Assembly (NCBI GenBank): GCA_003868215.1 | Contig: QWDQ01000007.1 | Location: forward strand, 434,001 to 498,000 | Length of the DNA: 64,000 bases | Reading direction: 5' to 3' | Source: Pseudophaeomoniella oleicola | Taxonomy: Eukaryota > Ascomycota > Eurotiomycetes > Phaeomoniellales > Phaeomoniellaceae | Part shown: one piece after another, positions 22,022 through 32,930 of the stretch | Numbering within the stretch: the first letter of the stretch is position 1 | How the letters are laid out: every line of letters starts with the position of its first letter | The notes under the pieces: generated by a model | Database searches by the model: none | What the model was told of the DNA's origin: nothing | The model's input: only the letters and a program-made list of their open reading frames with translations | Translations under genes and position numbers: made by a program

Positions 22022-22438
22022 CTGTTCCACTTTTCAGACAAATCAATCGAACCATACAATCACAAACATTCAGTGCGGGCTCACTGGATCCAGCTCACGG
22101 ACTGGCTTCCGTCAAATTGTAATACATGGACCAGATATGAGCACTTTCTGAAACCACCCAGGTAGACATGTCGTACTTCCCGTTTGAGCCGCAATCGTGA
22201 CAGTATCTCATGGACTGGCAACTTTGCTTCACCTGTCTAACGTGTATTCGGTTGATGTCAGGTGTCACTCCAATTTGTTTGGCTTTACAGCGTGAATTTG
22301 TCGCGATCCAATTAGAAACGACCCCTGTCTCTGAAGACCGAATTATTGATCTTGTCGGAGACGATGTTTGTTTGCCCTCAAAAGTCTCCGAAACCTGAGC
22401 CAGGCCTTCCTGGCTTTCCTGCTTTACATGGGTGGCCA
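20940..22438. promoter_or_regulatory. HMG-gene upstream region and GDSL-gene 3' region
   Basis: About 1.5 kb. The part next to 20939 is the probable promoter of the HMG-box gene. A (TGAT)n tract of about eight to nine units lies at 21987-22021. The short ORFs on both strands share no domain I know. Long upstream regions are common for fungal developmental regulators, which would fit here, but no binding site is demonstrable by eye. Confidence 0.4.
21987..22021. repeat. (TGAT)n microsatellite
   Basis: Perfect tetranucleotide run, about 8.5 units, in the region between the HMG-box and GDSL genes. Confidence 0.95.
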
Positions 22439-23666
22439 TCACAACCAGCCACTTCTCTTTGTTTCAATGCGAGTTAAAATCTCTTGTGCTATCATGTCGT
22501 GCGCTTTTGGTGATAGGTGAACGTCATCCCTGTCTCTGATCAGTTTGGCATAGTAAAACTTGGTGTCATTTGGTCCATACCAGAACAAGTAATCGTCAGG
22601 CGAGGCACATATTGTGTTGTGGCTATTGACATCGGTGGTATTGTTCGTAGAACTGCTGACGCAAGACGTGCTGACATCTGCAAATGCGGGTAGGCTTCCA
22701 GCATCACGAACCATTCGAACTGCATGGACATCAACGACCGTAACCATTTGTCGAGCTCGAATGTGCTCAATCATGAAAGTGTTTGTGTCATAGAGTACCA
22801 GCTCGCCTCTAACCCAAGTTTTAGCACGTTGTAAGAGCTGCTCATTCCATAATACGACCAAATCCAAAGTCCCTATGGCGACTTCAGGATCCCTAGGATA
22901 ACCAGGTAGGAAAGTCATGTCGACAACTAGGGGCAAGATCGCTCGGACTTGTGAAGACAACCCGGAGCTTGCAGACCTCACGTCGACGAGATAATCTAGG
23001 GCTTCAAAGATGATGCTGATGGACGCATTCACAATATGCTCTGCATTGTCTGGGTCAAGCACAGCCCCCTGCCAGATGTCCCATAAACCAAAGTCGAATA
23101 CGAAGATAGTTCGATTCGGACTGGTCCCTGACACTCCATGTTGTATCCGCTGTTTGATACTCTCATTGTCTCTGCTCCACGCCTTCATTTGCGTTTTCAA
23201 GTCAGCCGATTGCTCAGCCACTAGAGACTGTCTAAAATTGCCCTGCGTATGCAACCCATTTTCCACAGCAGCACCTTGATGACCGATCTCCAAAATAGGT
23301 TTTGGCCCCAGTCCAGCATAGTTGCGAAACAGGCATTTGGTCTTATTTCCCTGTCAGTGACGTTGGAAACAATACAGGAACCAGGCCTCTCACCTTGACG
23401 CAAAGCTGCTCTGTCCATCCTCTGCTTGAGGAGGGGCTCACATGGGTTGGATATCCAGGACCGGCGTTCTGGTAGACGTCGCTCCATGACCCACCAAACA
23501 CGACGAGTTCAGGACCTTTCCCCGACCCCAGGAAGCCAGAAATAGAGATGTCTGACAAACCGGTGAGAACATCTTGGCGATCAAAGGAAGCGAGCTTCGA
23601 TGCCGAAAACAAGATACTGCAGAATGCAAGACCAACAACCAGATATAGTTTGATTAGAGGCCTCAT
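22439..23666 (-). CDS. SGNH/GDSL-type esterase, membrane-anchored or secreted
   Basis: Two exons (23666-23394 and 23350-22439) give 394 aa. The 43-nt intron is short but the junction is exact (QLCVK then GNKTKCLFRNY). The N-terminal hydrophobic stretch (about residues 5-24, LYLVVGLAFCSILFSASKL) can be a signal anchor. The first SGNH block is VVFGGSWSD at about 55-63, where the second Ser position fits the nucleophile, with Gly in place of the usual Asp of GDS. The last block, DDVHLSPKAHDMIAQ near residue 375, supplies the catalytic Asp/His pair. Several N-glycosylation sequons (NRT, NAS, NNTT) suggest a luminal or extracellular enzyme. The substrate is not evident; fungal relatives are annotated as GDSL lipase/acylhydrolases. 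Confidence 0.82.
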
Positions 23667-24765
23667 GTTGTCAAGATTTCAGAACAGCAAACAGAAGCAG
23701 GTATATCAAGCAGGAGCTAGTAAACAAGAAACGAGAACGATGAGAGATAAGTGATGAACCTCCCTCCTGATGCTGTTGCACGACATCTTACCGTTAGCAG
23801 AAGGACGACACAAAGCGTGCGAGAGCTGTGATATGAGATGGAGAAGAGAACACGACTAGTAGGTAAGATCCGAGACCTCGGACCCAGCGAGGCAGGCTAG
23901 GTACGCCTCCAGTATCCGTAGTAGTATCACCCTCGCCGTGATCATGAAAAGGTGACTATGCAACGATGCCACTAGGCCAATGTCGTACATGTGTCTCGAT
24001 GTGAGATGGATCTTCCCTTTCAAACAGCAGATCAAGTGTATCGACTAATCGGTAGACAAGGAAGACTCGGCACGATGGTGCGAAACGAGGGTGCGGGAGT
24101 TATCGTCGGAGGATCCACATTGGGCATACTCGATGGAGCGGAAGGGTCGCACAGGGAATGGTCCGTTGACTACGTAGTACACAAACGACCGAAGGGAGGC
24201 AGTCGAGGATCATGTTGTGAAAGAGAAAAGAGGGGCAACGACATGACAACCACAGTAGGCGTCTCGGCGAAATGAACGCAGACATTTCCTTACAGATTCG
24301 CCTATCGAACGAGCCGCGTCAAATCTCATCAGAATGCAAGGTACCGAAGTCAGTTGTAGCGAGTGTGTGGTACGTAGTAATCATATGATTATTGATGCTG
24401 GTCATTAGTCGTCTCAACCTTGGCAAACATCAATTGTTTCAGAAAAGCCGAGATTTCAGCGCAGCCCAAGTAGTAGCAATCTTGTCCCCATCTGACGCCG
24501 ATTCTACATCCTACACAAATTCTCATCCACATTCCGAGACCAATGTTTTGGCACCTATCTGGATCTTAGGTGTATACGAAGAGTGTATACGAAGAAGCGG
24601 CTTGTAGCTGATCCAGTAGGGTACTAGACACTGATATCGCCGTACGAGATAATGCATGGGCACTAGCGCGGATGCGAGACCCAGCGTACAATTTCAGAAG
24701 GTAGCGGTGACTTTGTGTTTTATCATTAAGCAATTCGACATCGTTTCTAGAGCTCTCTCTTATGA
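23667..24765. other. Intergenic region, no gene seen
   Basis: Upstream of the GDSL gene and downstream of the TMEM115-like gene (both minus). It contains only short frames. A palindromic ACTACGTAGT lies at 24169-24178, related to words at 27031 and 44751. Confidence 0.45.
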
Positions 24766-25851
24766 TCATGGTCTATCGGACTCGTCTGGATGATAATCGG
24801 TCCCTCCAAGAGCAGATTGGCCGGCTTGCACCGAAGGTGACATCGGTGCCGAACCTCCTGACGGTTGACTGGCACCTGCTGCAGCGAGTCTTTGATCCAG
24901 AGCTTTCAATGCCAAAGCCCGACGACGCTCTGCTTCTTCTCGTTTGCCCATTCCTCGGCCGCGTCCGACACTGTTGAGTAGGCTAGGTAGACCCGCTTCA
25001 CCACGCGCCGCTGCCCGTTCATTACCAGAAGCAATGTCCTCCGCCGAGAAAGGAGTGCAGGCTCCAACACTAACAAGCGCGTTGTATATCTGATCGTTGA
25101 CAGCAGCGAGTGGAGGTTGCATGACATCCGGGAAGAACGTTGCGAAGGCGAAGGTCTCACTGGCATCCCCTCGCAGTCCTTCTCCTCCAGTACTCGTCCC
25201 TGTTAGATCAGGTTGCCTCTTATAGAATCGCAAATGTGTCCAAGCTGTAACCAGTCCAATCCAGGAAAGAATAGCAGCAGTATCTGTTCCAAGCACCACG
25301 CCTGAAATAATATTGAGTAATAGGAAGATGGCTGGAAAATGTTTAACGCGGACCTTCACCATTCCCTTGAACAGGGACACTGTATGCTCGGGGACAAGTT
25401 GCTTGAATGCACAGAGAAAAGTGGCTTGGATGGTAATACCTCCGCAGATCTGGGTAAGTGCTCGCTCAGGATTACCAGATATACCGGCCCAAAGAACATA
25501 GATTGGCATGACGATAATGTTGGGAACCACTGCTGCGATCAAGACGACAATACCGAATTCCTTCGAACCCCAAGCGCGCTCTAGATATTTCCCTCCGTAG
25601 AACATCGCAAGGCCATTGATGACAAGTGTGAAGACATTCTGCTCAACGAAAGTGGACGTGAGGAAGGTCCAGGGGTAGAAGAGACACTGCCCGGGTACCA
25701 ACGCCAGATATGGTACAATGACTTTTGTCTGCTGATCCGTGGGTGCATCGCCAAGTTGACGCCATCGCGCAACGTTGTATAGGAAAGACAAGCTGATAGT
25801 GGCTATCAGCAGTATTCTTGTGACCGGTGGAATGTTTATTCGAGGAGCCAT
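24766..25851 (-). CDS. TMEM115-like rhomboid-fold Golgi membrane protein
   Basis: A single exon encodes 361 aa. About six membrane segments occupy residues 10-240 (for example ILLIATISLSFLYN, NVFTLVINGLAMFYGGKYLE, GIVVLIAAVVPNIIVMPIYV, FPAIFLLLNIISGVVLG). The family block FYPWTFLTSTFVEQNVF, then GGKYLERAWGSKE and the QICGGITIQATFLCAFKQL segment are characteristic of the TMEM115/DUF1751 family, which is related to rhomboids but lacks a serine-protease dyad. Human TMEM115 is a Golgi protein linked to retrograde transport. The C-terminal 120 residues are cytosolic, with FFPDVMQPPL and a charged RGRGMGKREEAERRRALALK helix typical of the fungal proteins. Start is the first ATG. Confidence 0.9.
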   Translation of the reverse strand: MAPRINIPPVTRILLIATISLSFLYNVARWRQLGDAPTDQQTKVIVPYLALVPGQCLFYPWTFLTSTFVEQNVFTLVINGLAMFYGGKYLERAWGSKEFGIVVLIAAVVPNIIVMPIYVLWAGISGNPERALTQICGGITIQATFLCAFKQLVPEHTVSLFKGMVKVRVKHFPAIFLLLNIISGVVLGTDTAAILSWIGLVTAWTHLRFYKRQPDLTGTSTGGEGLRGDASETFAFATFFPDVMQPPLAAVNDQIYNALVSVGACTPFSAEDIASGNERAAARGEAGLPSLLNSVGRGRGMGKREEAERRRALALKALDQRLAAAGASQPSGGSAPMSPSVQAGQSALGGTDYHPDESDRP

Positions 25852-27664
25852 AATGTTGACGATTCAGACATCACAGGGAGCGCAGTGACATAGGATTTAG
25901 TGGATAAGTCACAGGTGCAAGCGACGCCTGAGCTCAGATCGCTAATGAGAGTAGCCGGTATCGATGAGCACTGCGGTACTTGTCGACGTGACGATTGTTG
26001 CGACAAATTCATTCATATATGTACAGTAGGTACTTATTTGAACTTCGCGACAAGCGAAAAGTTGGAGTCAGGAGTCTGGCGCTCGTGCATGGTGATCATC
26101 ACCAGAAGGACATCGGACGATACAGTCAGTAGATAACCTCGCGGCATGCAGAAATGAAAAAGCTAATGAGCGCATATCATTCTCGCCTTCAGGTCCCTGC
26201 CTCCATATACGCAAGATCCAGCATTACTGAATGGGCTTGACGTTCTGGTACTATTGATCACAATGTTGAACACTGCAGAGATATCGGACACAACATTGCC
26301 TCTGTCATTCCGAACAATCTCGTGAAGACTACCCTACCAATCACTCCCCTGCCACAAGATATCAAGGAGCACAGCTATAATTACTACAGTACTACATGCA
26401 GGTTGGTAAATGCATATTGTAAAGAGTCGAATCATTCTAATCCCTAGAACTAGTCCTAGTCGTTGAAGCCGAAGCTGGGACAAGCCAGGACAAGCTTTCC
26501 CCAGAGCAAGGGCTCATTAATGACTCGCCTACCTACCCTTTCTAGGTACCTTAGCTACCTAAGGTAGGTACCTAAAAGCAATGACAAAGTTACAAGGTAC
26601 TGTATTACCCTCAGATGTGACTAAAGATATCGTATCCCAGGGCTGAGGTTTAGAAGTTTAGGGACCTACAGGTTAAGTAGAGTTGACCTCTTAAGTAAGT
26701 TACCGACCTTAGGTACAGAATAGTCCATTAACTTACCATACCATACTATACCTTACTCTATGGCTTTCGATTGTTCCCATTTGCTTACCTAGGTACCCAC
26801 CAATGACTTACTACGGTACCTCTTCTTTTGTATTAACTTAACCCTTGGCAGCATTTCCCCAGTATGAATATCAGATCTCGTCTCCCAAAGTCTGGAAGAG
26901 ATACTATATAACATTCCTAGGGTCAAAAAACAATGCACATACATGGACTGTATCGTAGTAACTTACCTCGGTACTTTAGCTGACCATCACGGAGCCACCT
27001 CGCCACACCCAAATCCCACAATGTCTTAATTACTACGTAGTAGGCTCATAGGGTATAACTACCCTCCCCAAACCCTCTAATAACAGCCGCTAAGCCACTA
27101 AACCCAGTTAAATCTATCTACACCTCCCCGGTCATTGGCACGTAGCCCACTAATTAACTAAACTACAGTAACTCACCTTACCTTATTGTCAAATCACCTA
27201 AACCAATCCCTTAACGCTTCTTTTCCATCTTTGCTCATACTCGTCTTCAACCATTCGAAATCTTCAATCGAGTTCAACATCTGTTTTCCAACCCGTCTTA
27301 AAACCAAGACACAGTTGTCGCCATCGTTACTGGAATCACCTTCATATCTCGTTTTGTTACCAGCTGCAGTGTGGCTCAGTTTCGCCGAGGCGCAAAACAT
27401 TCGCAGATTCCAGGATTCGTGACTCTCGACAAACAGCGGATCGCTAATACGCTATCCTGGTCCCACGCCTCAACACGCTATCTCAGGGAACGGCCTCACA
27501 TTACCATAATTTTACAGTTCACCAAAAGCTTTGAGGAATCAACATAATCAGCCATCGACGAGATATCCTCATTGACAACGCGTTGCACCCTCCAGTTCTT
27601 CCAGACCGTTCCAAGTTTGTCGTGAACCGAGTCGATTTCGGCTCTAGCTCATGGTAGTGCCAAG
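25852..27664. promoter_or_regulatory. Divergent upstream region rich in TAGGTACC words
   Basis: About 1.8 kb between the TMEM115-like gene and the SIF2-like gene, which diverge. The middle (about 26520-26830) is dense in overlapping palindromic words of the TAGGTACCTA/CCTAAGG type, and TACTACGTAGTA is at 27031-27042. The part near 27664 is C/T-rich and looks like the SIF2-like leader. No ORF is convincing. Confidence 0.45.
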
Positions 27665-29904
27665 ATGAGCAAGCCGCCTGGTCTGAATTCTGACCAGCTG
27701 AATTATTTGATATGGAGGTATGTCTCGAGTGATAGTACTACTCATGTCCTGAAGTCACAGTGCTAATTTGGCATGGTAGATATCTTCAAGAGTCGGGTGA
27801 GTGGTCATCTTTTCAATCTCGGTCTCTGATCGGCCAAGTCGAGATTCAATTACTGACTCCAGGTGCCAGGATATGGCGAAGCTGCGGTCAAGTTGCAGCG
27901 TGATTGGAATCTTGATCCCCAATCACTACCGCTAGCAAAACACATCAAGGGTCGAGCTCTAATTCGGCTCGTCCAGCGAGGATTAGAGCACTACTACCTT
28001 GAGCAGTCTGTTGTGCACGGCGTAGAGGTAGGCTTCTCCTTGATTTTGCAGAATACGTTCTTGAGCACAGTTCTTATTATTCATGATTACAGTATGACCA
28101 AATATCACCATCTTTATTCTATTTTGGGCCAGAATCAGCCCAGTCGCGGCGGCAGTCATCCCTAATTCGAGATGTGCCAAAAGATCGATCGCCCAGCGTG
28201 GCCGTGTCTGGGACAGGAAGTACACGCAAGCATGCTCGTGACAATGCTGCAACTATCACGCAGACAGAAAACGGCCAGCCTCTACCAAAGAAGAGTCGAA
28301 AAAGTGCTCCAAATGGAGCAGACCGAATTGTTGAACCCGTCGAAAAACATGCCATGGAATTGGATCAGCCAAATGGTCATACATCGACCAAAAATACTCA
28401 TTCACCATCGCCAGTGCCATTCAAAAATGACATGGATGTTGATGCGGAGGCCGACGAAAATCCGCCTGTTTCTGCAGGGTTAAACGAAAATGAAGGGGCC
28501 ACTCAGGCGGGTGCAGTCAGTGTTGGCGTTGGCGTTGGCATGCGCGCCAGCAGCCTCGATGCGCCGGCAGATCCAGACCAGGAACCGGCGAAAATGGCAA
28601 CGGAAGATGCAGGTGAAACGCCAATTATTACCCACACCCTAACAAACGGTCATAGCGTCGAAGTCCAAACGACCCCCGCTAAAGTTGCCGAATTGGAGTC
28701 CGAAACATCCATCCTCTCTTCGGGTCAATCAGCTCACGTGATCACTGCCTCATGGCGTCCCAAAGATTCAACTGTTCTGGCGGCAATGGGTGATGACTTC
28801 GTCGGTGTCTGGAAATTCCAGCATGATGCTCCTGCTTACACTAGCCTCCTTGAGAAGGCCGATAACGTCATGGTCACAGCTATGGCATGGGAGCCCAGTG
28901 GAGCCATGCTGGCCGTCGCCACGTACAACGACCTTTCCGGGGAATTGCGCATCTACGATGGTGCAGAACTGGAGCTCGTTGAAACCTTGCCAGCAGCGCA
29001 AAAGATGATAACGACCCTCAAGTGGCAGAACGTCGGTTGCAGGTTGGTGGGCTCCTCGAAAGGACAGGAATCGTCTCTTGTCGTCTGGGACATAAATCGA
29101 AGTTACTCTGAACCAGGGATACAGTCTGTCAACGGCTTTGACGATATTTATGATGTAGACTGGGCTAGTCACGGCAATGTCAGCATTGCTTGTGCAGCAG
29201 GCCGAGAGGCCGTGTATCAATGTCGGACTGCAACCGATCTCGCTATCGAACACAAATGGTCTTCCGGTGCGTCTGGTCATGATATCTGGCAATTCATTCG
29301 GTGTTCTTGGTGGAGTGAGGAGTCGGCGATTGCGATTGCTGCGGCTGGCGAGACAGCAAGTCTGTGGATCCCAACCCGTGACATTGTCCAGCGCAACGCG
29401 CACATTGCTCCTATCACAGGACTTGAATTGCGGCCAACATCTATCATTCACCCAAATCAACATTCGATTTATGACTTCGCGACTTCTTCGCTCGATGGAA
29501 CGGTGAAGATGTGGAGATACAATGATCAAACCCGGGATCTGTCTTGTCTTTTCAAGATGGGTATGGGCCGTGGTGGTGACTCACCCGTCCTGGCCCTGAA
29601 ATTCTCCACAGACGGTGCATATATCGCCGCGTCAAGTTACAACCAACTCAAGGTCTGGGATGCGAATGCGGGCAGTGCTCCGGTCGCAGTGTGGGACTCG
29701 AACAAGAAACCAGAGCTTCAGTGGAAAGGTCAAGAAGAGAAAGATTCACGACTCAGCAAACCAAGTGGTGTGGACATTCAAAATGAAGAAGACGCCATGG
29801 AGAGTGAGGAGACTTATCTCGACCATAGCCTGAGTTGGGATGCGCAAGGAAACAGACTCGCTTTTGGACTGGGATCACAAGTCGCCCTCATTCGCTTCAG
29901 ATAA
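27665..29904 (+). CDS. LisH-WD40 protein, SIF2/TBL1 family
   Basis: Predicted scaffold of a histone-deacetylase complex of the Set3/SMRT-NCoR type. Four exons (27665-27717, 27780-27796, 27870-28027, 28093-29904) give 679 aa, and every junction closes in frame. The LisH motif is split by the introns: SDQLNYLIWR, then YLQESG, then YGEAAVKLQRDW, matching the LNYLVWRYLQE-type start of Sif2 and TBL1. The second exon is only 17 nt. Residues about 77-280 are disordered with a KKSRKS basic patch. A WD40 propeller occupies about 285-679, with repeats ending in VGVWKF, LRIYDG, LVVWDI, ASLWIP, VKMWRY and LKVWDA. The family role is established in yeast and animals; the partner complex here is inferred. 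Confidence 0.92.
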
Positions 29905-30965
29905 TTGAGTCCAAGCTTCAGAACATCAAGACTCTCGTCAGTTTCTCGAGCGTTCTCGTGCCTTTCACTTCTTGAATGATACCCATCTTGGATACGGTCT
30001 CTTGTTAACATGGTCTTTGGCATCCTTCTCGCCTATTTTGGACCCGCATATCATCATGCCAACCTTTTATTCCTCGCCTTCAGCCTTATCACCCATACCT
30101 ACGCAAGGCCGATCACGGACCCACTCAGATCTTGGAAACTCTTTCTGGTGCATGTATCCCAGCTACTCCGTTGGAATAGATTTCCAATACACATACACAC
30201 ACACACACATCTTTTTGAAGAACATTCTGCATTGTTTCATCGTCCTGTATGTATTGCATGTATGCATGTACAATCTGTCTTACCTATCTATTTCCATTTC
30301 CCCTCCCTGGTCTGGCCAGCTTGCATTCAGCCTCTTCGCTCCCCTGTCTGGATATCCACCTACCGATATTCACCTACCGATATTCACGATACTGAACCAT
30401 CCTTCGTTGTACCATTCAACCAGCGGGCGGGCGGGGTGTTCTGATATGATCTATGCTGATGGGAGCGGCGCCGTATATATAGATGTAGAATCAAAAAAAG
30501 AAAAGAAAATAATAATCATGACAATATATCTCCGTATCTTTTATTACCTATTTACGTATCAACGTATACTTCCCAGAAATGACTATGCAGTTCGTTCGAT
30601 TCCAAAAAGTTTTTACTCCCATCGACCGCACGTCACCCCTCCGACTTCTCCTTGCCCATTTTCTCTTCGAAATTGAAGCTGCTGGATTAAATATAAAAAG
30701 CCCAGCCCTCCAAAAAAGAAAATTGGGGGTTCCCTATCCTTGACAGAACCCACAAACCAAACCCAAGACCGAAACCGAAAGCGTATCATGCTATCCTATC
30801 CGATTCGTTGAAAAAAATGCTTCGCCGTAACCAACCCCATGAAGACATGGTGTTTCCCCCGGTTGACCAGATCCCTATGACCACCTCGTGTTCCCAATGA
30901 ATAATGATACAGAAGTTAGGAAAGGCATCACACATTCGTAACATAAAGAACATAGATCATGGCTA
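29905..30965. other. Convergent 3' region, C/T-rich with simple repeats
   Basis: Between two converging genes. It is pyrimidine-rich with a (CA)n run at about 30191-30209, a duplicated CACCTACCGATATT (30357-30385) and an A-rich stretch near 30489-30510. Two long plus-strand frames run through it, but their translations are low in complexity, lack domains and follow base composition, so I take them as chance. It should contain both 3' UTRs. Confidence 0.5.
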
Positions 30966-32793
30966 TTAGGGCCTCGGCTGTTGGAAGGCGCCGAAGTCTT
31001 CATCACCCCGGCTGTAGTCGTCACTGGTGCCATCACCAGCGTCAAAAGGATCATTGCTGTCCGTTTCCGAACCCCTCACGGTTGCAGTGATCGTGGTTTC
31101 TGTGGGTATATGCCGCCTATCCTGCGCCGTAAAAGCCGAGGTAACACCTCGGCCGCGGATCCTAGTGCGGATTGTGTCTTCCACGTCCTTGAACCCTTTG
31201 ATCCAGCTCCTGACGCCTTCTTCGAAATCGAGAATCTGATGTGACGGTTGTTGTAAGGGTGGGGAACGAATTTGATGGAACCTCGATGCAGACACACTGG
31301 TATTTAGCGAGTCACCATTTTGTCCATTCAATACGGTCCAGTCTAGATCTCTGTTCTTGGAAGCATGTAGCTGGTTTGTGCTAGAAGGCGTAGCTGGAGG
31401 GCTCAGAGGACCGACGACTTGGGATTGAACATTGTATTTTCCTCGAAATCGACCATGGCCGCGAACTGTTGGTTCTGAATTTGCCAGTGGTGATGATTCT
31501 GAAACACTGTGTGGCGAATGAGAGCCAATCTTATGCCCATTTCCAGGCGCGGACGCCAAAGTCATCGAAGTGCCCTTTTGCGCTTGCGTAACGAAGCCAT
31601 CCAACCAGCCTTCTAGGCCACCGACAGTGGCACTCATAGCCTCAAGCGCGATCTGGTCTTCTAGAGCGGTCCGCTCAGAATGTTCTAAGGATTTCTCAAT
31701 CTGGGCGTTTCGGGATCGAAGGCCACGAGCTTCATCCTCCAGGATTTCCTCACGGGCCTCGAGTTCAATGACCTGGTCCCGGAGATCTTCTGCTGTATCT
31801 TGAATGTTGTGGTTTGACAATTCAAGATCCGTGATCTTCCTTCGAAGGGAGTCGTTTTCGGTAATTTGTGCACTGTTGGTAGCCTCGAAGGTCCTAATTC
31901 TAGCGATGAGGTGAGACTGGAGATGTAAGGTCTCATCATGGCGCTGGCGAAGGGTAGATATGGATTCAGTTAGGTGCTTGAGCACGTCGCGCAACTCCTT
32001 GATAACTTCCTTGTCATCTTGGCCTTTGTCCTCCGTGATCACTCCGTGTATACGTGCAGGATCTGGCGGAGGCTCATGTGGGGAGCTTGTCAGTGCCCTC
32101 TGAACAATGTCAACATATGCGTGGAGCTTTTGAGATGAATCTGAAGGCAGAGTATGCTGCTCGGATGCTGCAAGGGATGACAGGAAATATAGGCGGGTGG
32201 AGAGTGTGACATGGCTCTGGGACTTTGACGGTGAAGGTGATGGACTTATGGAAGGCGGTTGAGAACGGGTTTGCGACGACACCGATACAGACGGATCAGG
32301 CTGTGGAGATGCGTATGCCGTCGTTGACGGAGGGCGTATAGGTGTCAAAGGAGGAAGATCAACGTCGAGATCTGCGGATGAGCTTGTATAGGTTGGCCAA
32401 GCGCTTGCACGCGAGGCATCACCCGTCATCTGTGTGGACTCGGGGATTGCAGTAGTATCCTGTGGGGGTGACCTAGGCATATCTCTGCCATTGACATGTA
32501 GAACACCATCTGTCGTGAGATCATTTGCGGCGAAATGTCTCGACTAGAAGTTGATTCAAGGTACCAGAGAATGGAAAGTCACTCTCTCACCATACCGTCG
32601 GGGTGGCTGGTAAGAGAGACCTTTGGGACCATGACGGATTGTGGGGCAGATCTGGGAGCGTGGGACCGCTGATCAATTTGGTGGACTCCAAATGTTTCTT
32701 GATAGATGAGTCTTGCGGTAGACGTTGTTCAAGATGACTGCATTCAGAGGCTGACTTTGTGAATGGCCCTACACACATCCTCCTAGACACCAT
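30966..32793 (-). CDS. Coiled-coil protein of unknown function
   Basis: The secure part is an open frame from MPRSPPQDTTAIPESTQ (32480) to 30966, 504 aa. A longer two-exon model (32793-32596, 32543-30966; 591 aa) keeps the frame open through DGVLHVNGRD upstream of that Met; its donor (GTATGG) is moderate. The N-terminal third is Ser/Pro/Thr-rich. Residues about 165-275 of the short form make a long coiled coil with heptad-like Leu/Ile/Glu spacing (LRRKITDLELSNHNIQDTAE, LRDQVIELEAREEILEDEAR). A second conserved-looking block, ILDFEEGVRSWIKGFKDVED, lies near 425, and the end is acidic (DEDFGAFQ). No enzyme motif. Possibly a cytoskeletal or spindle-pole type protein, but this is only by shape. 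It diverges from TRP2 with 137 bp between starts in the long model. Confidence 0.75.
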
Positions 32794-32930
32794 ATACGTT
32801 GATTGTTCTATTCAGCCCCATAAAACAGCAAGTTTTTGTGCCAGGCCCAGGGCCAGATTGGGCCAGTTGGAAGTGAATTGGCCATTATCGTGATCAGTCG
32901 AGCATTGCGCAGCACCTGCGCCCCTGCTAA

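Noticed and set aside
28768-29529. 250-codon minus-strand frame inside the SIF2-like gene
   Set aside because: It is antisense to a confident WD40 exon and has no domain of its own.
29972-30676. Long plus-strand frame (over 230 codons) after the SIF2-like gene
   Set aside because: Pyrimidine-rich low-complexity DNA in a convergent 3' region. The translation is Ser/Pro/Leu/Tyr/His-rich without a domain, and a second long frame overlaps it, as expected by composition.
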